Source: Candidatus Rhodoferax randersensis
GTDB lineage: Bacteria; Pseudomonadota; Gammaproteobacteria; Burkholderiales; Burkholderiaceae_C
Length of the DNA stretch: 64,000 bases
NCBI GenBank assembly: GCA_016718155.1
Contig: JADKEH010000021.1
Location: 1-64,000, forward strand
Direction of reading: 5' to 3'
The notes under the pieces are model-generated. The model was not told the DNA's origin. It searched no databases and worked only from the letters and a program-made list of their open reading frames with translations. Positions 15,620 to 24,113 of this stretch are shown here, in pieces (positions within the stretch are counted from its first letter, which is position 1; every line of letters begins with the position of its first letter). A program made the translations under genes and the position numbers.

Positions 15620-17820
15620 CAGTTGCCGCCAGGTTCAGGGCGTTGTCCCGACGACTACTCTGGTGGGCCGCGCAGGGGGCGCACCACGTGGACTTCTCTT
15701 GGATTCTGCCTGCTTTGGCCCGGCTTCCCATGACGCTGGCCTATCGGGCGGCTCATTGGCGCGGCCTTATCAACGCAAGGACCGGCCGCGACTGGCGATC
15801 GATGGCCTTGGGCAGGCGCCACATCCGCAGCCAGAGTCTGGCGGGCTACCGGCTGCTGCCGGTGCTGGCCAGCGAGGAGACGCTCTCGGCATGGTGCGCC
15901 GAGCGATTTGTCGTCGAGGCGCGCGAAGAGTTGGAAGCTCAACTGGTCGCGACGAATCGCGTCGACGGGTTGAACTGCAGGTTCGAGCCGGCCCAAGCTG
16001 CGGTGGTGGGACTTGGACGCAAGCGGGGCTTGGTACTGCTCACACCGCACTTTGACAGCTTCTTTCTCGGCGTCGCGTTTCTGGCCCGCAGCGGGGCAAA
16101 GGTCAACCTGATGTCCTCGGCGGTGACCCAGCAGCCGGGCGTGGACCCGGCGGTGACACGGCACTTCTTCAAGAAGTACCGTGGACTCGAACACTATCTG
16201 AATGGCGGCAAAGTTCTGGACATGGAAACGGGACTACGCCAGTTCTATCGACTGCTGGAGCGTGGCGAGACGCTGGTGGTGTTGGGTGATGCGCCGGTGC
16301 TGCCAGATGGCGTGTCGGCCCAGGTGGACCTTCTGGGCGCCAGTCGCTTGGTCGCGGGCGGCGCACTACGCATGGCGCAGAGCACTGGCAGCGACATCGG
16401 GGCCTATGTCTGTCGGCACCTTGAACGCAACAACTACGCATTGGAGTTGGGACCTGTTGGGACTGCCGACGAATCAGCGGCCATTGATGCTGTCTATGCT
16501 TTTCTGGGCGCGGCCATTCAATCCAACCCGGGGCGCTGGTGGGGCGCCGACCTGCTGGTCAATTTGCCGCCCGTGGTTCAAATGGAAACAGCCGCCTCTG
16601 CGGCAGGTCCTTCGCCAATGCCACCAGCCAACAACCATCTACCGTTGCCCACCTGCGAGGTGGTTTTCTTTGTTGACAGCGTGTTGCAGGGCACGGAAGA
16701 GTTGGCGTTCGGAATCGATGCCCTGAGGGCGCAGCTGTCGAACTCGGACGAAGCATCACCAACGATTCACGAAGTGACACGGCTCTCTGCGCCCTCGCCC
16801 GCAGTTTTTCTGGCGGCCAGCCGTGCGGCGCAAGTACTCGTCGTATTGGACCCCGCAGTGGTTGCTGTGGCGGACCTGCGCCAACAACTCGGCGCCAGCC
16901 TAGTGCGAAGTGGCGCCACCTGCGTCGTCAGCGCAGGACGGTCCGATGCCACGGGTGAGTGGTCGATTGACTACTGCACCCGTTCAGAGCTGGAACGTTA
17001 CGTGAAGCGGCGGCAGGCGCTGCCGGAGCATGCGCCGTATCAATCCACCGAACCCAAGCTCTACTTGCTGAATACCGACTTGGCGCGTGACTTCGCGGCA
17101 CTGCACCCAAACTGCAATTGGGCTGAGCTGCCGACTGCGCTGGGCACGGCGTGCCAACTGGCACCGCGTGCTTTCGTGCATTCATACGGGGACTATCAGA
17201 TGAGTGCGCGCGTTGAGATGCTGGAGATGCTTCCCAACACGGTGCACCGGCTGCTGGACATTGGTGGTGGCGAGGGCGGCTTTGCGCGTGCCTTTGCAGC
17301 GCGTCCCGGCGCTGAGGCTTGCCTGCTGGAGCCCGGTGCAATAGCGGCGCAACGTGCACGCGCTCTTGGAGTTACTGTCTTCGAGCGACGCGTTGAGGCG
17401 CTTGATCCGGCAGAAGTTGGCCTATTTGATGCAGTGACGTTTCTGGACGTGCTGGAGCATCTTGAAAAGCCGATTGATGCATTGCGGCGCATCCGATCGG
17501 TGTTGCGGCCGGGTGGCTACGTATTGGTGTCTGTTCCCAACGTCGGCTTCTGGCCCATAGTCAGGGACCTGATGATCGGTCGATTTGACTATCTGCCGGT
17601 GGGCATCCTCTGCAACACCCATTTGCGCTTCTTCACCGAGCGATCGCTTTTGACAATGCTGCAAGAAGCGGGATTCAGTGTCGTAACAATCAGACGGCAC
17701 GGCCAGCCCCTTCCACCATCGATGGCCACACGCCTGGCTGGGCTGAGCGGGCCAGACTGTCCGATCGATTTGCAGAGCCTTGAAACGGACAGCCTGCATG
17801 TGCTCGCAGCCCTGCGTTGA
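15616..17820 (+). CDS. Fusion protein: lipid-A-type acyltransferase-like N-terminus, unknown middle, SAM methyltransferase C-terminus
   Basis: The 734-residue protein has three parts. Residues 1-325 resemble HtrB/LpxL-type acyltransferases (RGLVLLTPHFDSFFLGVAFL, then ETLVVLGDAPVLPDG and a late RWWGADLL). The family's H-x4-D/E dyad is not preserved as written (HFDSFF). Residues about 340-520 are not recognised. Residues about 540-734 form a class I methyltransferase with SAM motif LLDIGGGEGGFARAF, DAVTFLDVLEHLEKP and VLRPGGYVLVSVPN. Because the exporter ATPase has a chain-end-binding domain, a terminal methyl cap made here is a reasonable inference. The frame is clean throughout, so the fusion is not an assembly artefact of a lost stop. 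Confidence 0.75.
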   Translation: MTVAARFRALSRRLLWWAAQGAHHVDFSWILPALARLPMTLAYRAAHWRGLINARTGRDWRSMALGRRHIRSQSLAGYRLLPVLASEETLSAWCAERFVVEAREELEAQLVATNRVDGLNCRFEPAQAAVVGLGRKRGLVLLTPHFDSFFLGVAFLARSGAKVNLMSSAVTQQPGVDPAVTRHFFKKYRGLEHYLNGGKVLDMETGLRQFYRLLERGETLVVLGDAPVLPDGVSAQVDLLGASRLVAGGALRMAQSTGSDIGAYVCRHLERNNYALELGPVGTADESAAIDAVYAFLGAAIQSNPGRWWGADLLVNLPPVVQMETAASAAGPSPMPPANNHLPLPTCEVVFFVDSVLQGTEELAFGIDALRAQLSNSDEASPTIHEVTRLSAPSPAVFLAASRAAQVLVVLDPAVVAVADLRQQLGASLVRSGATCVVSAGRSDATGEWSIDYCTRSELERYVKRRQALPEHAPYQSTEPKLYLLNTDLARDFAALHPNCNWAELPTALGTACQLAPRAFVHSYGDYQMSARVEMLEMLPNTVHRLLDIGGGEGGFARAFAARPGAEACLLEPGAIAAQRARALGVTVFERRVEALDPAEVGLFDAVTFLDVLEHLEKPIDALRRIRSVLRPGGYVLVSVPNVGFWPIVRDLMIGRFDYLPVGILCNTHLRFFTERSLLTMLQEAGFSVVTIRRHGQPLPPSMATRLAGLSGPDCPIDLQSLETDSLHVLAALR

Positions 17821-18973
17821 CATCATCATCGTCAACTACCACAGCGCCAATGACATCAAGCGCTGTCTGGAATCCTTGGGTCCATGGCCCTATGGCCGCA
17901 TTGTGCTGGTCGACAACAGCGAGGATGCCAGTGAGAGCGACGCATTGCGCCAGCTGGCCATGGGCAGGCCCGAAGTAGAGCTTCTCACGCCTGCGCAGAA
18001 CCTCGGGTTTGGACGAGGCTGCAATCTCGCATTTGAGCGGTGCCGGGCGGAATATGTGCTGTTGCTCAATCCGGACGCATTGATCTCCGCCAAGGAAGTC
18101 GTGACTTTGGCGCGAACGCTGGACTCAAGCCCGACATTGGGTGCGGTGTCACCTCGCATCTACTGGAATGCCGAGCGCTCTTTTTTGCTGCCAAGCGCGT
18201 TCCCCCAGTCGCCGTTGGCCGAACTGGCGATGGCATTGGCATCCCGGTCGGCCAGAGTCACGCGCTGGGCGGCCGGGCGTTACGTCGAACACGCGCGTCA
18301 GAAAATGACTGCATCGACACCGTTCGAAGTCGACTTCCTCGCGGGCGCGGTCATGATGCTGCGCCGGCATGCGGTGCTGAGGGCGGGCGGTCTGTTTGAT
18401 CCCGACTACTTCATGTTCTTCGAAGACTCGGACCTGTCCGTTCGACTGAGGCGGGCGGGCTACACCCTGGCAATGGTTCCGTCCGCCTCGGCGGTGCACG
18501 AGTACCGGCACAAAGCGTTCAAGGCTGAGCTGATGGCGCAGAGTCAACAAACTTACTTCAGCAAGCGGTTTCCTCGCTTTCACGCCTGGAGCCGCAAGCT
18601 GAGACTGGTCGGCGCCTTGGCCCGAGAGATTGATCCAGCCGATTGGTTTGCGCTTGCCAATCTGCAGGTCAGCAGTGGGGCCGACTTCGCAAGCCAAACC
18701 GGCAGCGCGGCCGTGCTAGCCGTCAGCCCGTCCTTGCTGATGAGGCCCGCGATGTTCAGACCCGCATGGGGTGAAGCCTTGAACTTCAGCGAGGCTGAGT
18801 GGGCCCTGCTGGAGCCGGCTTCCTATGTGGCCCTGATCCGCCGCGAGGCGGGACCGCAAAGGACGGATTGGGTCCACTTTCAGCGGATGCCAGAGCCCAG
18901 CCCCCTGATCAATCCAGAGGCGCCCAGCTCGCAAAAGTCCAGCACGCGCTCGAAGCCCAGCGCATTGCCGTAG
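17798..18973 (+). CDS. Glycosyltransferase family 2 (rhamnosyltransferase-like)
   Basis: About 391 residues with a GT-A fold at 5-260: DIIIVNYHSANDIKRCLESL, the LTPAQNLGFGRGCNLAF segment and LLLNPDA as DxD-equivalent. These are typical of dTDP-rhamnosyl-type GT2 enzymes, followed by FLAGAVMMLRR and the acceptor-side FFEDSDLSVRLRRAGY. The ATG at 17798 lies within the end of the upstream fusion gene. The last 30 residues are Ser/Pro-rich and overlap the convergent phosphatase gene by 94 bases. This is the last gene of the seven-gene operon. Confidence 0.88.
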   Translation: MCSQPCVDIIIVNYHSANDIKRCLESLGPWPYGRIVLVDNSEDASESDALRQLAMGRPEVELLTPAQNLGFGRGCNLAFERCRAEYVLLLNPDALISAKEVVTLARTLDSSPTLGAVSPRIYWNAERSFLLPSAFPQSPLAELAMALASRSARVTRWAAGRYVEHARQKMTASTPFEVDFLAGAVMMLRRHAVLRAGGLFDPDYFMFFEDSDLSVRLRRAGYTLAMVPSASAVHEYRHKAFKAELMAQSQQTYFSKRFPRFHAWSRKLRLVGALAREIDPADWFALANLQVSSGADFASQTGSAAVLAVSPSLLMRPAMFRPAWGEALNFSEAEWALLEPASYVALIRREAGPQRTDWVHFQRMPEPSPLINPEAPSSQKSSTRSKPSALP

Positions 18974-19368
18974 TAGGGGTCCGGCACGTCCTCACCATGC
19001 ACGCCGTCCGCGAAGTCCAAAAAAAGTCGCAGCTTGCCAAGGTGCGGAGCAGGACAGACGCTTTGAAGACTCTCCAAATTGCCCCGGTCCATCGCCAGGA
19101 TGAGGTCGAACTTCTCAAAGTCCGCGTCGGCAATGCGCCGGGAACGCCCCTTGACCTGAGGATAGCCGCGCGCCAGAAGCGCCGCCGCCGCTCTGGGGTC
19201 GATTCGGTCGCCGATGTGGTGCGCGTGGGTGCCCGCCGAATCGAAGACCAGGCAATCCGCCATGTTGAGCACCTCACGACCTGCCTGCGCCGCCGTCCAC
19301 TCGGCCACGGCACGCGCCATCGGGGAGCGGCAGATGTTGCCCATACACACCATCAGGATCTTGGTCAT
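18880..19368 (-). CDS. Low-molecular-weight protein-tyrosine phosphatase
   Basis: A 162-residue LMW-PTP. The P-loop is at the N-terminus (VCMGNICRSPMA, nucleophile Cys8, P-loop Arg14) and the general-acid loop is VPDPYYG. Wzb-type relatives dephosphorylate tyrosine autokinases that control polysaccharide export; a BY-kinase is present at 34.4 kb in this window. The start MTKILM at 19368 is preferred over longer upstream frames because it is the family start. It converges on the GT2 gene with a 94-base overlap, and a decayed group II intron lies directly upstream on the same strand. Confidence 0.92.
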   Translation of the reverse strand: MTKILMVCMGNICRSPMARAVAEWTAAQAGREVLNMADCLVFDSAGTHAHHIGDRIDPRAAAALLARGYPQVKGRSRRIADADFEKFDLILAMDRGNLESLQSVCPAPHLGKLRLFLDFADGVHGEDVPDPYYGNALGFERVLDFCELGASGLIRGLGSGIR

Positions 19369-19431
19369 TGGTAGACGTTGGTTCTTTTCTAGAGCCCGAA
19401 GGCCGTTAACAAAGAGCCAACGCCCCCTTTC

Positions 19432-19464
19432 AAACCGTGCGTGCGGATTTCCCGCACACGGCTT
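19432..19464 (-). ncRNA. Group II intron domain V
   Basis: The minus-strand sequence AAGCCGTGTGCGGG-AAAT-CCGCACGCACGGTTT matches the 34-nt domain V pattern: AGC catalytic triad, CCGTGTGC stem, GNRA-like loop, GCACGCACGG return strand. Domain V is the active-site hairpin of self-splicing group II introns and seems intact here although the reverse transcriptase is not. Confidence 0.8.
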
Positions 19465-19647
19465 ACCGGTGGCCTGTCGGCTCGCAGCATTACGCGTGCC
19501 TCCTGTTACCAGGGGGCTTGTCAGGATAGCGGATCGTGCCTCGCAGTCGATACAGCCCAAGACTTTCAAAATACTACGCCTCCAGCGACGGGCTTGGCCT
19601 GCTTTGAGGCGGCTGCCGGCTCGCTTGAGCCTCAGACTCGAGTCGCC

Positions 19648-20258
19648 TTACAACGTAGTCGTCCACCAGATGAACTCCGCTGCGTTGCTCCGAAGTACTG
19701 CCCCAGCCTCTAGGGGTTGGTTGGGCTTGTGCGTTGTCTGTGGCATCGCCCCGGGTGTCAGCTCCTTCACCTTCATGCGCTGTGGGCCAGGGTGTGGTAG
19801 TAGCGTCTTAGTCCTCTTTGCCACATCGCTCATGCGCTGTGCAGGTGGCAGCCAAATGATCTGGGCGTTCGCGTCGCGTCTTTGTGGGTGCAGCTTCTCA
19901 ATCCCCAGTTGCGTCTTTGGGCTTCTTCGCTCTTCTGGCTTTCGCTCAGACCACGAAGTCGTCCGCGTATCGCCAGCGTGCCCAGGTGCGCAGTGCTTTG
20001 CCCCACCTTGTCCAGTCGTGCAGATAAATGTTGGATAGCAGGGGGATATCACGGGGGGTTCCCGCCTTGGGCTGGTTTATCGCCTCTCTTACCTCATCTC
20101 TAGCTGCCTTCGGTCTGCTCTTGCTCCGCCGTTCTGGTTCGCCCTGCCGGGGCCTAAAACCAAAGGTGGGGTCGCCTCGAATGGCTCAAGTCCAGTTTGG
20201 CCGCCTTTATCACAATGCCCAGGGCGTTTGTCTCCATTGGCCTTGGGTATGGGTGCGC
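19648..20258 (-). pseudogene. Group II intron reverse transcriptase/maturase remnant
   Basis: Reading the minus strand across frames gives ordered pieces of an intron reverse transcriptase. IPKANGDKRP lies near 20255-20225, FGFRPGR near 20166-20143, ISPLLSNIYLHDW near 20050-20010, and the catalytic RYADDFVV near 19973-19950. They fall in different frames with stops between, and large parts (finger, X/maturase and HNH regions) are missing; total length is about a third of a normal 420-600 residue protein. It is inactive. Confidence 0.75.
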
Positions 20259-21174
20259 CGTACGACTTGCGCCTTGTATCGACCTGCTCGAGTTCGACGC
20301 CCAGTCTTGTAACAGGCGCTGTACGCCTACCGCTCTACTTCTTCTTGCGGTCTACTCCGGCGGCGCCTTTGCTGCGCCTGCTCCAGCTTCACAGTGTGGC
20401 CCTGTTTTGTCGTACGGCGTAAAGGTCTGTCCGCGCTTCTGGCTGCGGCCCAAAGTTGCCTTGCGTTGTCGCCTTGTGTTCACGGGTGCTTAGGTCGCGG
20501 CCATTCCCTCGTGCTTACCTGCTCTGTCAACGACCACCGCGGCCTTCCTCAACGCGTTATGCCGCGGGCCGTAGGCTGGCTTGCGCCAAGCCTGTCGGTA
20601 CTATGTTCCCCTGGACTCCCGCTGTGCAGCGCTCGATTTCGCCGGGCTACGGTCGCCTGGGGCGCGGGTCTCTCCTGTTCCGTATTGAGCCGTGTTGCGT
20701 GCCACCCCCATACCCCGGTGCACCCCAGTCCCATCGCTTGCAGGTCAGGACGGGCCTTGCCTGACAGAGCGGCTCGGCTTGCACTTTGTAAATCGACGAG
20801 GCTGCAGGCTTCACTTTATGTTGTGGCCCGCGAACTTGCTCCCTCGTTTCAAGGGCTTTTGCACCCCCCAGCGACTCGCCTGTCCGGGGTCTGCTGGGGC
20901 TGGACGATTACCCGCGGGCTTGCACCCGCTGGTTCATAGCGCGATCCGCCACCTCTTGCAGCAGGCTGCTTTCAATTGCGGATTCTTCAGGACGCACCAT
21001 GCTGCGGATTCTATTGACTTTGCCCATCTAGGCAGCGCGTCACGGCAACGCGTGCTGGCAACGAGGACTTCGGGCATCCAACGCAGTACACTGCTTGCCA
21101 GCTTGAATCACCGGCGGCCGATGTCAGTTAGCTCCGCCGTTGATTGATCACCCACATCGATTTGGGAACGATAC

Positions 21175-21912
21175 ATGACCGATCAGACGACGAGCCAGTC
21201 GGAGAATCAGGGGCCGGTAGCGGTGCTCACGGCGGTCGAGAAGACCTATCACATGGATTCGATCAGCGTTCCGGTGATCAAAGGCGTCGACATTCTTGTT
21301 CGCCATGCGTGTTTTACGGTGCTGCTGGGTCCATCCGGTAGTGGCAAGACAACCTTGCTGAACATGGTCGGCTGCATCGACCGACCCGACAAGGGGGAGA
21401 TCATCGTGGCCGACTGCAAGGTTGGTGATCTGTCCGACGATGCCTTGTCGGATTTCCGGGCCAAGAACATCGGTTTTATTTTTCAGAATTTCAATCTGCT
21501 GCCGGTGCTGAGCGCCTACGAAAACATCGAATACCCGCTGCTGTTGGCCGGCGCCTCGGCCAAGAAGCGCGGTGACCGGGTGCCCAAGCTGCTGGATGCG
21601 GTGGGCCTGGGTGACAAGGCGAAGAACCTTCCGGGACAACTGTCGGGCGGTCAGCGCCAACGCGTCGCCATCGCCCGTGCCCTGGCGCGCAAGCCCAAGC
21701 TGGTCATCGCCGACGAGCCCACTGCCAACCTGGACAGCCAGACCGGCGCGGCCATCCTGAATCTGATGCGCAGGATGGTGGAGCGTTATCAAATTTCCTT
21801 TCTCTTCTCGTCCCATGACCCAGATGTGATCAAGGCCGCAGACGACACCATCTTTTTGAAGGATGGCACGATTCGCGGCATCCGGCGCAAAGGCCAGGAG
21901 GACGCGGCATGA
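21175..21912 (+). CDS. ABC transporter ATPase, LolD/MacB type
   Basis: A 245-residue ATPase with Walker A (GPSGSGKTTLLNMV), the LolD-family Q-loop stretch (FIFQNFNLLPVLSAYENIEYPLL), signature (LSGGQRQRVAIARALA) and Walker B (LVIADEPTANLD). This subfamily powers mechanotransmission-type transporters that move lipoproteins or other molecules without passing them through the membrane. Its stop overlaps the permease start by 4 bases, and a LolA-like protein and an outer-membrane barrel follow, so the substrate is probably a lipid or lipoprotein. Confidence 0.9.
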   Translation: MTDQTTSQSENQGPVAVLTAVEKTYHMDSISVPVIKGVDILVRHACFTVLLGPSGSGKTTLLNMVGCIDRPDKGEIIVADCKVGDLSDDALSDFRAKNIGFIFQNFNLLPVLSAYENIEYPLLLAGASAKKRGDRVPKLLDAVGLGDKAKNLPGQLSGGQRQRVAIARALARKPKLVIADEPTANLDSQTGAAILNLMRRMVERYQISFLFSSHDPDVIKAADDTIFLKDGTIRGIRRKGQEDAA

Positions 21913-23318
21913 TGACTTTGTCGCTTGCCGTGCGCAACCTGCTGCGCAATCGTCGCCGCTCTTTGGCGACCTTGCTGGCGATGGCAATTGGTTCGGCCTC
22001 GATCCTTCTGTTTGGCGGCTACAGTGCCAATATCAACTACACCATGCACACGGAGTATGTGCAAACCGGTGGGCATCTGCAGATCCAGCACCGCGACTTC
22101 TACCTGTATGGCAGTGGCAATCCAACCGCCTACGGGATTGCAGATTACCAGCAGATCATTGCCGCCATCCAGAGCGATGAAGTGCTGCGGGGCATGGTAC
22201 TGGTGGCAACGCCCACGCTGCAGTTTGGCGGCATCGCCGGCAACTACGCGGCAAGCGTTTCGCGCACCATCATTGGCAACGGGTTGGTGGCTGAAGACAT
22301 CAACCGCATGCGACGTTGGAATGACTTCAATCTGCCCTCTGTCTTTCCGGTGTTTGCACTGGAAGGCGCGGCGGGCGATGCAGCCATTGTCGGCACCGGC
22401 GTGGCCAGGGTACTGCAGCTTTGTGAAGCGTTGAAGATTGCCCGTTGCCCCAAGCCCGAGAAAGAACAGAAGTTGGACGGCAAGGCGCTTCCCGATGACA
22501 TTGCCCAACTCAGCCTGCAAGAGGCACCCGCCGCAGCTGCCGGTGCCGGTGCCGGTGCCGGAACCAGCGGGCGCCGAATCGAAGTGCTCGCCGGCAACAG
22601 CAAAGGTGCCCCGAACGTGACCTCGCTGGAAGTCATCCGTGCCGAGGAACAGGGTTTCAAGGAACTCGATGAGGTCTACGTCATGATGCATCTTGCCAGG
22701 ACGCAGCAGCTGATCTATGGCAAGTCCGCACCCAAAGTGACCTCGATCATTTTGCAGCTGCGTCACTCAGCACAGATTCCGGCCGCTACTGCCAGACTGT
22801 CCCCAATCCTGGCGAAGTTCTCGTCGAGTCAACCGCTCGCAGTGCTGGATTTTCGGACCTTGAATCCGTTCTATGTGCAGACGATCCAGTTGTTCGACAC
22901 CATATTCGGATTTATCTTTGCGTTGATCGGCGCCATTGTTCTGTTCACGGTCAGCAACACCATGAATACGGCGGTGGTCGAGCGCACTGTCGAAATCGGC
23001 ACGTTGCGCGCCATTGGCTTGCGCCGAGGTGGCATCCGGCGCCTGTTCGTGACGGAGGGCGCGCTGCTGGGTTTGTGCGGGGCCGTGCTCGGTGTCCTTG
23101 TGGCACTGCTGTTGTCGGGTGTTGGCAACCAGATGGGACTGACGTGGTCGGCGCCGGGCAGTGTCGAACCCTTGCCGCTGACGTTGCGCGTCTGGGGCGA
23201 AACCGGCATGATTCTGGGCACGACAGTTGGCCTCATCTGCATTGCCGTCCTGTCCGCCTGGTGGCCAGCCTACCGGGCTGCCCAGCTCAATGTAGTCGAC
23301 GCCCTGCGCCACGTCTGA
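21909..23318 (+). CDS. FtsX/MacB-type ABC transporter permease
   Basis: A 469-residue permease. One N-terminal helix (about 18-40) is followed by a periplasmic domain of roughly 280 residues and three C-terminal helices (about 325-350, 375-400, 425-450) in the FtsX fold. The ending PAYRAAQLNVVDALRHV is the hallmark of this family. The periplasmic domain contains a low-complexity Ala/Gly run (AAAAGAGAGAG) near residue 215. It pairs with the upstream ATPase and presumably forms a homodimer. Confidence 0.9.
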   Translation: MMTLSLAVRNLLRNRRRSLATLLAMAIGSASILLFGGYSANINYTMHTEYVQTGGHLQIQHRDFYLYGSGNPTAYGIADYQQIIAAIQSDEVLRGMVLVATPTLQFGGIAGNYAASVSRTIIGNGLVAEDINRMRRWNDFNLPSVFPVFALEGAAGDAAIVGTGVARVLQLCEALKIARCPKPEKEQKLDGKALPDDIAQLSLQEAPAAAAGAGAGAGTSGRRIEVLAGNSKGAPNVTSLEVIRAEEQGFKELDEVYVMMHLARTQQLIYGKSAPKVTSIILQLRHSAQIPAATARLSPILAKFSSSQPLAVLDFRTLNPFYVQTIQLFDTIFGFIFALIGAIVLFTVSNTMNTAVVERTVEIGTLRAIGLRRGGIRRLFVTEGALLGLCGAVLGVLVALLLSGVGNQMGLTWSAPGSVEPLPLTLRVWGETGMILGTTVGLICIAVLSAWWPAYRAAQLNVVDALRHV

Positions 23319-23338
23319 TGAAAGAAGGCTCCGCAATC

Positions 23339-24109
23339 ATGAAGTCATTGGGTCTTTTGCTTGTTGCGCTCATGCTCTGGTCTGGCCCGGCGGGTGCCGC
23401 CCCGAGCGCTGACGCCATCCTCGCCGCCAGCGATGCCATCCGCAATCCGGGGCGGCCATTCAGCGTGACCGTGACGTTGACCGAGTTTCAGGCCGGTGTG
23501 CAGATCGATACCAGCACGCTGATCAGTTACTCCCGTACCCAGCAACAGGGGGGGCAGTTTTCCAGCCTGATTCGTTTTGTACTGCCGGCGCGGGATGCCG
23601 GCAAGTTGATGCTCAAGAACGGCAACGACATGTGGTTCTACGACCCCGTCGGCAAGGCAAGCGTGCGGCTGTCCCCGCAGCAGCGGCTGCTGGGGCAGGC
23701 TTCCAATGGCGATGTCGCAACGGTCAATCTGGCAAAGGACTACCGCGCCGAACTTGCGGGCGAGGAGGAGGTTCAGGACGGGGAGCGGCGCAAGCGCAAG
23801 GCCCACAAACTCGCGCTGACTGCGATTGCGCCGGAGGTGACCTACGCCACCATCGACATGTGGGTTGACGCAGAGAACAACCGGCCCATCAAGGCACGCT
23901 TCTACGCCGAGTCCTCGCGCCTGCTCAAGACCGCCTACTATCGCCGTTTTCAGCCTCAGTTAGGTGTTGAGCGGCCAACCGAGACGGTGATCATTGACGG
24001 CCTGAACCCTCAATCGGTCACGCTCATGCGTTTTTCCGACTATGTTGCCCGCAACATCCCCGACACGTGGATGCAGCGAGATTTTCTGCCACGCTTCCAA
24101 CCTGAGTAA
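23339..24109 (+). CDS. LolA-like outer-membrane lipoprotein-sorting protein
   Basis: About 256 residues with a signal peptide (LLLVALMLWSGPAGAAP) and the LolA-like fold of the 'outer membrane lipoprotein-sorting protein' family: SYSRTQQQGGQFSSLIRFVLPARDAGKLML, then NDMWFYDPVGKASVRLSPQQRLLGQASNGD. These proteins have a hydrophobic half-barrel that carries acyl chains across the periplasm. I choose ATG 23339, preceded by AAGAAGG, over an in-frame ATG at 23318. Position between an FtsX permease and an outer-membrane barrel makes it the likely periplasmic shuttle. Confidence 0.85.
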   Translation: MKSLGLLLVALMLWSGPAGAAPSADAILAASDAIRNPGRPFSVTVTLTEFQAGVQIDTSTLISYSRTQQQGGQFSSLIRFVLPARDAGKLMLKNGNDMWFYDPVGKASVRLSPQQRLLGQASNGDVATVNLAKDYRAELAGEEEVQDGERRKRKAHKLALTAIAPEVTYATIDMWVDAENNRPIKARFYAESSRLLKTAYYRRFQPQLGVERPTETVIIDGLNPQSVTLMRFSDYVARNIPDTWMQRDFLPRFQPE

Positions 24110-24113
24110 CCCT

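Larger units (their letters stand above)
19390..20997 (-). mobile_element. Decayed group II intron (ends approximate)
   Basis: On the minus strand this 1.6 kb region contains a group II domain V at 19432-19464, a following domain-VI-like stem, and pieces of an intron-encoded reverse transcriptase at 19648-20258. The 5' part (about 20460-20997) has no gene and carries the structured GC-rich sequence expected of domain I; a GTGCG that could be the 5' end is at 20993-20997. The 3' end should be within about 20-40 bases of 19390, just before the phosphatase gene. The internal gene is short and multiply frameshifted, so the copy cannot be autonomously mobile. The stretch 20998-21174 holds only the promoter side of the next operon. 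Confidence 0.75.

Noticed and set aside
19882..21147. Several plus-strand frames of 60-180 codons in the intron region
   Set aside because: They show no protein motif, whereas the minus strand carries ordered reverse transcriptase pieces and domain V; the region is intron RNA.
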